Source of the DNA: Chloroflexota bacterium
GTDB taxonomy: Bacteria > Chloroflexota > Dormibacteria > Dormibacterales > Dormibacteraceae
Direction of reading: 5' to 3'
Assembly (NCBI GenBank): GCA_005879675.1
Contig: VBJE01000063.1
Coordinates: forward strand, 1-5,460
DNA length: 5,460 bases
The position numbers and the translations under genes were made by a program. Shown here one piece after another: positions 1 to 4,503 of this stretch; the first letter of the stretch is position 1, and each line of letters opens with the position of its first letter. The notes under the pieces were generated by a model. That model saw nothing but the letters and a program-made list of their open reading frames with translations. It made no database searches and was not told the origin of the DNA.

Positions 1-50
1 TCGAGCAGGCGGCCGTCGCCGACTGGTGCGAGGTCCAGCAGTCAGGGTGA
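1..50 (+). CDS. possible C-terminal tail of an upstream gene (partial)
   Basis: A frame open from the window edge reads EQAAVADWCEVQQSG from position 3 and ends at TGA 48-50. Almost every codon ends in G or C, as in the genes further on, which is why this frame is preferred over the other two. Fifteen codons are too few to name a family. If real, the gene ends about 25 nt before the oxidoreductase start. The frame could equally be chance, given the high GC content. Confidence 0.35.
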   Translation, partial: EQAAVADWCEVQQSG

Positions 51-60
51 TGGCCCGTCC

Positions 61-66
61 TAAACT
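61..66 (+). promoter_or_regulatory. -10-like box TAAACT for a leaderless-type start
   Basis: TAAACT fits the TANNNT form of a bacterial -10 element and ends 8 nt before GTG 75. No Shine-Dalgarno sequence lies between them, so transcription would begin at or next to the start codon. No clear -35 box is visible. The same hexamer, within CTAAACT, stands before GTG 1948. Promoter activity is inferred from position and recurrence. Confidence 0.45.
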
Positions 67-74
67 GCCGTGAC

Positions 75-1409
75 GTGATGCTGAGCAGGCTTAAAGCGCG
101 ATTCAAGGGCAAGGTCATCGAGCCAGGCGATCCGGCCTATGAGCAGGCGAGGGTGGTGTGGAACGCGATCGCCGACCGCCGGCCCGCCGTGATCGCCCAG
201 TGCACGTCGCCCGACGACGTCGTGACCGCAATCCATTTCGCCCGCGAGCTGGGCCTCGTGGTCGCTGTCCGCGGCGGCGGGCACAGCGTGGCGGGGTTCT
301 CGACGTGCGACGGCGGGCTGGTGATCGACATGTCGCCGATGCGCGAGGTGAAGGTCGATCCGTCGCGGCGCCGAGCGACCGCGCAGGGCGGTGCGCATCT
401 GTCCCAGCTCGACAGCGCTGCGCAGGCGCACGGCCTGGTGTGTCCCGTCGGGGTCGTCGGCCACACGGGGGTCGCGGGCCTGACGCTGGGCGGGGGCATG
501 GGCCGGCTGCAGCGCAAGCTCGGATTGACCGTCGACAACCTGGAGAGCGTCGACCTCATCACCGCGGAAGGACGCCGGCTGCACGTGACCGAGAAAGAGA
601 ACCCCGACCTTTTCTGGGGGCTGCGCGGCGCCGGCGCGAACTTTGGGATCGCCACCTCGTTCGGGTTTCGGCTGCACCCGTTCAACGGGACGATCTTCCA
701 GGGCGTCGCCCTGTTCCCGGTGGACAGGTGCCTGGAGGTCGCGGAGCGCGTGCGCGAGTTTGACGCGGCTCACCCCGACGTTCACATCGCTCTAGCGTTC
801 ACCAGGGCGGAGGAGCTCGGAGGTCGGGTGGTCTTTGCCGTGGGATCGACCCACGCCGGCACCGTGGAGGAGGCGCAGCGCGACCTTCGCGCGATTCGCG
901 AGCTGGGTCCGCTGTCCGACACGTTCGGACCCAAGTCCTATCTGGAAATCCAGTTGGTCGCGGACGAGTCGATGGGGTGGGGCAAGCGGTTCTACACGAA
1001 GTCGGGATTCCTCCCCGAGCTGAGCGACGACGTCATTGAGGCATGCGCAGATCTCAGCGAGACCATTCCGCCAGACGCCGAGCTGTCGCTCTGGGCCCAC
1101 AGCGGCGCCGTGGGCCGAGTGCCGGATGACGCCATGGCGTACACGGGTCGGGACGCCGCGTACAGCATCTCCGCGGAGCTTCAGTGGACGGACGCCGCTG
1201 ACGATGACGCGCGGATCGCGTGGGGTCGCGCCGCGATGGCGGCGCTGAAGCCGCACCTCGGCACGGGTCGCTACGTCAACGATGTGGTCGAGGTGGGGAC
1301 GGACGGCGCCCAGATCTACGGCCAGGTGAAGTACGAGCGCCTGGTGGCCCTGAAGCGAAAGTACGACCCGGACAACTTCTTCCGGCTCAACCAGAACATC
1401 AAGCCCTAG
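75..1409 (+). CDS. FAD-linked oxidoreductase, PCMH/BBE (berberine-bridge-like) family
   Basis: This is a probable cytosolic flavin-dependent oxidase or dehydrogenase that oxidises an alcohol, sugar or secondary metabolite; the substrate cannot be told. The 444 residues match the usual length of bacterial members. The PCMH FAD-binding domain spans about residues 35-205. It carries RGGGHSVAG at 66-74, where His70 is the expected covalent flavin attachment site, GVAGLTLGGGMG at 132-143, and DLFWGLRGAGANFGI near 180-195. The C-terminal BBE motif is complete: YVNDV, then LVALKRKYDPDNFFRLNQNI just before the end. Cys123, in a CPVG context, lies roughly where bicovalent members carry the second flavin link, but the spacing to the glycine loop differs, so this is only possible. 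GTG 75 is chosen because it follows a -10-like box by 8 nt; ATG 78 in the same frame is equally possible. No signal peptide is visible. A broken SRPBCC gene follows after 5 nt. Confidence 0.93.
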   Translation: MMLSRLKARFKGKVIEPGDPAYEQARVVWNAIADRRPAVIAQCTSPDDVVTAIHFARELGLVVAVRGGGHSVAGFSTCDGGLVIDMSPMREVKVDPSRRRATAQGGAHLSQLDSAAQAHGLVCPVGVVGHTGVAGLTLGGGMGRLQRKLGLTVDNLESVDLITAEGRRLHVTEKENPDLFWGLRGAGANFGIATSFGFRLHPFNGTIFQGVALFPVDRCLEVAERVREFDAAHPDVHIALAFTRAEELGGRVVFAVGSTHAGTVEEAQRDLRAIRELGPLSDTFGPKSYLEIQLVADESMGWGKRFYTKSGFLPELSDDVIEACADLSETIPPDAELSLWAHSGAVGRVPDDAMAYTGRDAAYSISAELQWTDAADDDARIAWGRAAMAALKPHLGTGRYVNDVVEVGTDGAQIYGQVKYERLVALKRKYDPDNFFRLNQNIKP

Positions 1410-1414
1410 CGTCC

Positions 1415-1875
1415 GTGGTCGTCAACGTGTGTCCGGCAGCGACCAGCAAGGCGCCGCCGGAACGTTTCTGGACGATCCTGACCGCGACTGATCGGTTGGG
1501 GGAGTGGGTGGACGCCCGATTCGTCTCCGCCGAGCCGCCGGGTCCGGCGCGGCCGGGGCAGGTGGTTCACCTCGTCGCGCCGTCGCTGGGTCGGCAGTGG
1601 CCGGTGCGGATCGACGTGGTCGGCATGGATCCGAACCGGCGGTGGATCTGCCCTTCGGCATCGCGAACCATGAGCACCTCACGCTGACCGAGACGCCGGA
1701 GGGCGGCACGCTCATCCGGTTCAATTGAGACTTCCACCTGCCGCCCGGGTGGCGGGGACGGCTGTTGCAGGTTGTGCTCGGCCGAGAGTTGCGGCGCGGG
1801 CCTGAGGAGTCGCTGCGCGCTTTGGTCCGAGCTGCAGAAGACCCCTCCGGCGGCTTCGCCGCCACCTCCCCATAA
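1415..1875 (+). pseudogene. SRPBCC-fold protein gene, broken by a frameshift and an in-frame stop
   Basis: From GTG 1415, 5 nt after the oxidoreductase stop, the frame reads VNVCPAATSKAPPERFWTIL and continues through PGQVVHLVAPSLGRQWPVRIDVVGMDPNRRW. This is the N-terminal pattern of START/polyketide-cyclase-like (SRPBCC) proteins, which bind hydrophobic ligands in a helix-grip fold. At about 1648 the natural continuation LPFGIANHEHLTLT moves to the -1 frame, as if one C were missing from a run ATC-CTG. That frame then meets TGA 1726-1728 where a sense codon is expected, and continues sensibly as DFHLPPGWRGRLLQ and RELRRGPEESLRALVRAAE. The open frame finally ends at TAA 1873-1875, inside palindromic repeat R1. 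Two lesions in about 80 bp suggest a decaying gene, although assembly errors are not excluded. If translated as it stands, the product stops at 1687 and lacks the last third of the fold. The family call rests on motif memory. Confidence 0.75.
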
Positions 1876-1884
1876 ATGGGGAGG
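1849..1884. repeat. palindromic repeat R1: GC hairpin plus conserved 9-2-9 palindrome
   Basis: The first part is GGCGGC-TTC-GCCGCC (1849-1863), a perfect hairpin. The second is CCTCCCCAT-AA-ATGGGGAGG (1865-1884), a perfect palindrome with 9-bp arms. The element overlaps the reading-frame end of the SRPBCC remnant and supplies its TAA. It is the fullest of five copies in the window. Confidence 0.9.
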
Positions 1885-1893
1885 AGCTGCTAG

Positions 1894-1926
1894 GGCTTCG
1901 CCGCCACCTCCCCATGAATGGGGAGG
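1894..1926. repeat. palindromic repeat R2
   Basis: The palindrome is CCTCCCCAT-GA-ATGGGGAGG (1907-1926), preceded by GGCTTCGCCGCCA, which repeats the R1 flank. It lies exactly 42 bp after the matching bases of R1. Its right arm contains ATG 1918, an in-frame but unlikely start for the membrane protein gene that follows. Confidence 0.9.
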
Positions 1927-1934
1927 ACAAGGCC

Positions 1935-1940
1935 TAAACT
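1935..1940 (+). promoter_or_regulatory. -10-like box TAAACT before the membrane protein gene
   Basis: TAAACT ends 7 nt before GTG 1948 and has no Shine-Dalgarno sequence between it and the start. The sequence CTAAACT is identical to that before GTG 75. No convincing -35 is seen, because the upstream DNA is repeat R2. The box supports GTG 1948 over ATG 1918. Confidence 0.4.
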
Positions 1941-1947
1941 CCGGGCC

Positions 1948-2397
1948 GTGCTCCAGCCAGGGCTCCGCAAGATCGCGGCGGTGCTCGTCTTCCTGGAGGT
2001 TCCGGCCTTCGCCTACTTCCTCTTCGACGATGAACGGTCGTGCATTCAAACGAGCTGCTGGATCCCGCCGAACGCGGAGTGGATCATCACCACCCTCCTC
2101 GTGTACGGCCTGCCGGTCGTCCTCGGCATCGCTCTCTGGCGCGGCTCGCGCGTGGCGGCCGTGCTCGTAGCAGTCGGGGGCCTGATCGTGGTGGCGATCA
2201 GCGCCGTGTTTGCGGTTGTCTTTCTTCTGGTGGCCGAATTGGGCGCCTATCCGTTCTGGGCGATCCCGATCCACCGCCTGGTCGTGCCGGGCGAGGTCGC
2301 GGCGATGGCGATGATCCTCATCGGCGCCGCGTTCCTGTGGGGAACGTCGTCATCGCCGAAAGCTATGCCTTCGCCTTCAGCTCCTGCATCGCCTTAG
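1948..2397 (+). CDS. small four-helix membrane protein of unknown function
   Basis: I do not recognise a family. From GTG 1948 there are 149 residues with four predicted membrane segments at about 9-26, 46-63, 69-95 and 112-131. Arg7-Lys8 before helix 1 and WRGSR between helices 2 and 3 suggest that both termini are cytoplasmic. The first external loop, residues 27-45, is acidic and has two cysteines (Cys32 and Cys37, CIQTSC) that could form a disulfide or bind metal. The last residues (SSSPKAMPSPSAPASP) are low complexity and read through the 3' end of the convergent DUF1905 gene, overlapping it by 35 nt. ATG 1918 is in frame but lies inside repeat R2. GTG 1948 fits the leaderless-type promoter, and GTG 1981 would cut into helix 1. 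The gene sits alone, so context gives no function. Confidence 0.65.
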   Translation: MLQPGLRKIAAVLVFLEVPAFAYFLFDDERSCIQTSCWIPPNAEWIITTLLVYGLPVVLGIALWRGSRVAAVLVAVGGLIVVAISAVFAVVFLLVAELGAYPFWAIPIHRLVVPGEVAAMAMILIGAAFLWGTSSSPKAMPSPSAPASP

Positions 2398-2806
2398 CGA
2401 GGTTTCGCTCGCGCGTCTCCGCCGTCTTGCCGTTCGCGATCGGCGCCGCGAGCCGGTACTTGCCGCTGTAGGAAAGGCTTTCGAAGTATTTCTTCGCCTT
2501 CGGTTCCTTCGCGAGCGCCTTCGCCAGCTCCGGCGGAACGTCGACGTCGCGCTTTTCGGTGTCGAGCTCGACGTCGACGTCGACCGTGTCTCCCGCCTTG
2601 ACGTGCGCGCTGTTGCGCACCTCTTCGCTGATCCCGAGCATGTAGGTCCCGCCCATCGGAGCGATCGCGCTCCGATAGGTGAAGCGGTTGATGGTGACCC
2701 GGACGAGAGGCCGCTTGGTGGAGCCGAGGCCGTCCACCACCTTGGCGGGGACCTCGACTCCGGTTGCCGTCTTGCCCGCGAGCAGGACCTTGGCTCGAAA
2801 TCTCAT
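2363..2806 (-). CDS. DUF1905 / YdeI-OmdA type protein
   Basis: This 147-residue cytosolic protein has an N-terminal DUF1905 beta-barrel-like domain at about 2-82. Its motifs are FRAKV, VPAKVVDGLG, RPLVRVTINRFTYRS, MGGTYMLGISEEVR and AGDTVDVDVELD. A C-terminal YdeI/OmpD-associated segment spans about 88-145, with VPPELAKALAKEPKAKKYFE, LSYSGKYRLAAPI and the basic tail RERNLAKAMQELKAK. YdeI-like proteins have been linked to protection from bacteriocins or peptides in some bacteria, but the biochemical role of this domain pair is not established. ATG 2806 is chosen because AGGGAGG lies 4 nt upstream; the in-frame ATG at 2929 only adds unrelated sequence. The start overlaps the stop of a 76-codon upstream frame by ATGA, suggesting translation coupled to the VOC operon. 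The 3' end overlaps the convergent membrane protein gene by 35 nt, with no terminator visible. Confidence 0.88.
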   Translation of the reverse strand: MRFRAKVLLAGKTATGVEVPAKVVDGLGSTKRPLVRVTINRFTYRSAIAPMGGTYMLGISEEVRNSAHVKAGDTVDVDVELDTEKRDVDVPPELAKALAKEPKAKKYFESLSYSGKYRLAAPIANGKTAETRERNLAKAMQELKAKA

Positions 2807-3033
2807 GCGCCCTCCCTGGCGGCGAGCAGCCGCGCCGGAATGATCGACGCCCAAGTCCAACCGACGACCAGCGCCACAATCGCGCCGCATGCCGGCAGGA
2901 CCGAATTGATTCGGTCGGCTTCGCCCCATCCCCCGGCTGCCCTACCGGCGCTGCGCGCCACCTCCCCATAGATGGGGAGGACGGGTACTTCCCCATAAAT
3001 GGGGAGGAGCGAACTTGCTTGATGCGTGCTCAT
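2803..3033 (-). CDS. repeat-bearing 76-residue frame with one membrane segment (doubtful gene)
   Basis: The frame starts at an ATG overlapping the VOC stop (ATGA, 3033-3030) and ends at a TGA overlapping the DUF1905 start (ATGA, 2806-2803). It would thus be translationally coupled on both sides. Its first third is encoded by palindromic repeats R4 and R3 and reads LPIYGEV twice (residues 10-16 and 19-25). After a Gly/Ala/Arg linker comes one hydrophobic segment at about 45-65 (VLPACGAIVALVVGWTWASI), then a short basic end. I recognise no family. It could be a real small membrane protein whose 5' part was invaded by repeats, with GTG at V25 as another start, or the surviving 3' end of a lost gene. 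It could also be noncoding, since the repeat is open in most frames. The exact ATGA joints on both sides are the main argument for translation. Confidence 0.4.
   Translation of the reverse strand: MSTHQASSLLPIYGEVPVLPIYGEVARSAGRAAGGWGEADRINSVLPACGAIVALVVGWTWASIIPARLLAAREGA
2811..2817 (-). promoter_or_regulatory. ribosome binding site AGGGAGG deciding the DUF1905 start
   Basis: On the minus strand AGGGAGG stands 4 nt before ATG 2806. It places the true start at 2806 rather than at the longer in-frame ATG at 2929. Confidence 0.7.
2899..2916. repeat. perfect inverted repeat GACCGAAT-TG-ATTCGGTC
   Basis: Eight-base arms flank a 2-nt centre. It lies 93 nt upstream of the DUF1905 start, within the 76-codon frame. 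It is AT-richer than its surroundings and shaped like an operator, but no promoter boxes are evident beside it. Confidence 0.5.
2947..2980. repeat. palindromic repeat R3: GC hairpin plus conserved palindrome
   Basis: GGCGC-TGC-GCGCC (2947-2959) is a perfect hairpin. It is followed by CCTCCCCAT-AG-ATGGGGAGG (2961-2980). The architecture and orientation are those of R1, but both arms of the first hairpin differ in a paired way. It lies between the VOC and DUF1905 genes. Confidence 0.9.
2988..3007. repeat. palindromic repeat R4 (one mismatch)
   Basis: CTTCCCCAT-AA-ATGGGGAGG begins 27 nt after the start of the R3 palindrome. The single C-to-T change in the left arm keeps a G-U-type pair. R4 lacks the GC hairpin, and its end is 22 nt downstream of the VOC stop codon. 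Confidence 0.88.
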
Positions 3034-3488
3034 GACCGCTTCCCCGCAGCGGCCGTCTTCGGTCCGAGCTGGGGCGAAGTCGCCGCGAGCTGGACGATGC
3101 GAATGTGGTTGCCGAACGGGTCGCGGATGCCGAAGTCGGTGCCGTAGTCCCGCTCGGTCAGGTCATCGGCGATCTCGACGCCCTTGGCCTTGAGCCCCTC
3201 GTACGTCTTCTTCGCGTTGCTGGTCGTGAAGCCGACGGCGAACCCGCTCGCGCCCTTGCTGACCAGCTCGCGCACCTGCTCCCCGGCTTTGGGGTCCATT
3301 CCCGGAGGGCCGGGGAGCTCGAGCAGGATGTCGCGCGTCGGGTCGCCAGGCACGCGCACGGTCAGCCACCGCATGACGCCGAGGTCGAGGTCGTTGCTGA
3401 CCTCGAGGCCGAGCTTGCCGACGTAGAAGTCCACAGCCTGGTCCTGGTCGAAGACGAAGATGTGCGAGATGTTGATCGAGTTGAGCAT
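3030..3488 (-). CDS. VOC (glyoxalase/bleomycin-resistance fold) family protein
   Basis: This is a single-domain vicinal-oxygen-chelate protein of 152 residues. Such proteins are metal-dependent isomerases, dioxygenases or ligand-binding resistance proteins; the substrate here is unknown. The first beta-alpha-beta unit opens with ISHIFVFDQDQAVDFYVGKLGLEV (residues 7-30), with His9 in the usual metal-ligand position and Glu57 in DILLEL. The second unit has GFAVGFTTSNAKKTYEGLKAKGVEI, then YGTDFGIRDPFGNHIRIVQ (115-133), the standard C-terminal VOC signature. The last 18 residues are a loose, basic tail. ATG 3488 is chosen because AAGGAGGA lies 7 nt upstream; an upstream in-frame extension to 3578 would overlap the AraC gene and looks non-native. 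It lies 38 nt after the AraC gene on the same strand, suggesting that regulator controls it. Its stop overlaps the next frame by ATGA. Confidence 0.92.
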   Translation of the reverse strand: MLNSINISHIFVFDQDQAVDFYVGKLGLEVSNDLDLGVMRWLTVRVPGDPTRDILLELPGPPGMDPKAGEQVRELVSKGASGFAVGFTTSNAKKTYEGLKAKGVEIADDLTERDYGTDFGIRDPFGNHIRIVQLAATSPQLGPKTAAAGKRS

Positions 3489-3495
3489 CGCTTGT

Positions 3496-3503
3496 TCCTC
3501 CTT
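3496..3503 (-). promoter_or_regulatory. ribosome binding site AAGGAGGA for the VOC gene
   Basis: This near-perfect Shine-Dalgarno sequence stands 7 nt before ATG 3488, in the 38-nt gap after the AraC gene. It fixes the start and shows that this internal operon gene uses leadered initiation, unlike the operon's first gene. Confidence 0.8.
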
Positions 3504-3526
3504 GGAATCTGATGTTGAACTCGATG

Positions 3527-3949
3527 CTATGAGCCGTTCTTGGAAGCCGCTTCTCCAAAACTGCTCGGTCTCATCCACGACATCGTGAAGCAGGTCGGAG
3601 CGTTGATCACCGTGCCCCGGGCGCGGTAGTCCGTCGGGCTCAGCCCGACGATTTCGCTGAACGTCCGGCTGAAGGTGCCGAGGCTGTTGAAGCCGACGTC
3701 GAGGCAGATTTCGGTGATGGTGCGCTCCGTCTCGCGGAGCAGGAACATCGCCCTCTCGACCCTCCGACGCTGCAGGTAGCGGTGAGGCGTCTCGCCGAAG
3801 GTGGCGCGAAAGGTGCGGATGAAGTGCGTCTCGGAGACGTGGGCCACGGCGGCAAGGCTTCGGATGTCGAGCGGCTGCGCGTAGGCGCGGTCGATGGCGT
3901 CACGGGCGCGAAGCATGCGGCGATTCAATTGCTCGACCGCAAGCGTCAC
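3527..3949 (-). CDS. short AraC-family transcriptional regulator
   Basis: This DNA-binding protein of 140 residues consists almost wholly of the AraC/XylS double helix-turn-helix domain. The first HTH lies about residues 27-48 (LDIRSLAAVAHVSETHFIRTF) and continues through FGETPHRYLQRRRVERA. The second HTH lies about 76-98 (ITEICLDVGFNSLGTFSRTF) and is followed by GLSPTDYR. There is no N-terminal ligand-binding domain, so sensing must lie elsewhere. The tail after the domain (residues 112-140) contains PTCFTMSWMRPSSFGEA, where Cys120 and Trp125 might serve a redox or ligand role; this is speculative. GTG 3949 is chosen because a -10-like TAACCT ends 6 nt before it with no Shine-Dalgarno sequence; ATG 3916 is an alternative. 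It is first in the operon with the VOC gene and divergent from the secreted-protein gene, and could control both. Confidence 0.9.
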   Translation of the reverse strand: MTLAVEQLNRRMLRARDAIDRAYAQPLDIRSLAAVAHVSETHFIRTFRATFGETPHRYLQRRRVERAMFLLRETERTITEICLDVGFNSLGTFSRTFSEIVGLSPTDYRARGTVINAPTCFTMSWMRPSSFGEAASKNGS

Positions 3950-3955
3950 CGGACA

Positions 3956-3961
3956 AGGTTA
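3956..3961 (-). promoter_or_regulatory. -10-like box TAACCT before the AraC gene
   Basis: On the minus strand TAACCT ends 6 nt before GTG 3949, the spacing of a leaderless transcript. The place where a -35 box would sit is covered by the 12-bp palindrome at 3978-3989. Confidence 0.45.
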
Positions 3962-3971
3962 AGCCGAACGC

Positions 3972-3977
3972 TTGACA
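3972..3977 (+). promoter_or_regulatory. possible -35 box TTGACA for the secreted-protein gene
   Basis: A consensus TTGACA faces the secreted-protein gene, 59 nt before ATG 4037. At 16-18 nt downstream no good -10 is found (CAAGCT at 3995-4000 is the nearest), so the promoter is only tentative. Confidence 0.3.
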
Positions 3978-3989
3978 GCCTTCGAAGGC
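3978..3989. promoter_or_regulatory. perfect 12-bp palindrome, candidate operator
   Basis: GCCTTCGAAGGC is an uninterrupted palindrome in the 87-nt divergent intergenic region. It adjoins the plus-strand TTGACA and lies where the -35 of the AraC gene would fall. A dimeric regulator bound here could affect both directions. AraC proteins more often use direct repeats, so another regulator is possible. Confidence 0.4.
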
Positions 3990-4036
3990 CGGAGCAAGCT
4001 GCCTCCATCGGTCATCCGTCTGGGGAAGGAGGCAGG

Positions 4037-4489
4037 ATGATGAAGACCCGCATCGTGGCAGCGCTCATGGCGGTGGTGGCCTTGCTGGCCGGTGTCGGAG
4101 CATCGACGGCGCTCGCGGCGCCGCCTTCGGCGGTGGAGATCGACATCATCCCCACAACCGGCCCGCCTTGTTTCTTCCAGTGCGGGACCTGGACTGCAAC
4201 CGGCGCCATCACCGATTCGGGCACCTACGAGCGGGTTCACGGCGCCACGTCGCCGCCTGATCGTCCGTTCGGGACCACCGGTCCTTACCGAGAGGAATTC
4301 CTCCTGACGAGCGGGCTCGGGACTTTCACCGTCGACGCGGAAGAGCGAGCGGAACCCGTTGGGTCGGAAGGCGTCTGGCAGATCCACGCGGGATCAGGCG
4401 TCTACGAGAGCGCAAGCGGGCACGGAACCAGCTCCTTCATCCCGCCGGTGCTCGTGCTCGTGCTCACCGGGGTCGCCAGCACGGACTGA
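4037..4489 (+). CDS. small secreted protein of unknown function
   Basis: The product starts with a clear Sec signal peptide. Counting from ATG 4040, it has Lys2 and Arg4, a hydrophobic core from about 5-20, and a likely cleavage after ALA (24-26) or LAA. The mature part of about 120 residues is rich in Gly, Thr and Ser. It has a CFFQC pair (Cys44 and Cys48) close to the mature N-terminus, then short strand-like segments such as GTWTATGAITDSGTY, GLGTFTVDAEERA, GVWQIHAGSGVYESASGHGT and VLVLVLTGVAS. This pattern resembles small secreted all-beta (calycin or allene-oxide-cyclase-barrel-like) proteins of actinobacteria, but I cannot name a family. AAGGAGG (4026-4032) lies 4 nt before ATG 4037 and 7 nt before ATG 4040, so either could be the start. 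It is divergent from the AraC regulator and followed by repeat R5. Confidence 0.8.
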   Translation: MMKTRIVAALMAVVALLAGVGASTALAAPPSAVEIDIIPTTGPPCFFQCGTWTATGAITDSGTYERVHGATSPPDRPFGTTGPYREEFLLTSGLGTFTVDAEERAEPVGSEGVWQIHAGSGVYESASGHGTSSFIPPVLVLVLTGVASTD

Positions 4490-4503
4490 GCGCCCGGCCC
4501 CTC

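Noticed and set aside
60..785. 241-codon open frame on the minus strand
   Set aside because: It is antisense to the well-supported oxidoreductase. The translation is Arg/Ala/His/Pro-rich with no domain pattern, as expected of a shadow frame in GC-rich coding DNA.
1567..2274. 235-codon minus-strand open frame across the SRPBCC remnant, R1/R2 and the membrane gene
   Set aside because: It runs through repeats and antisense to two better-supported genes. It is low in complexity, and the repeat core is open in most frames.
2541..2586. GTCGAC-rich short tandem pattern
   Set aside because: It is explained by codons for the alternating Asp-Val stretch (DVDVELD and RDVDV) of the DUF1905 protein.
2807..2929. 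N-terminal extension of the DUF1905 protein to ATG 2929
   Set aside because: The extra residues are unlike the family, and a Shine-Dalgarno sequence stands 4 nt before ATG 2806.
3489..3578. N-terminal extension of the VOC protein to 3578
   Set aside because: It would overlap the AraC gene and adds non-homologous Ser/Glu-rich residues. ATG 3488 has a strong ribosome binding site and begins directly before the VOC fold.
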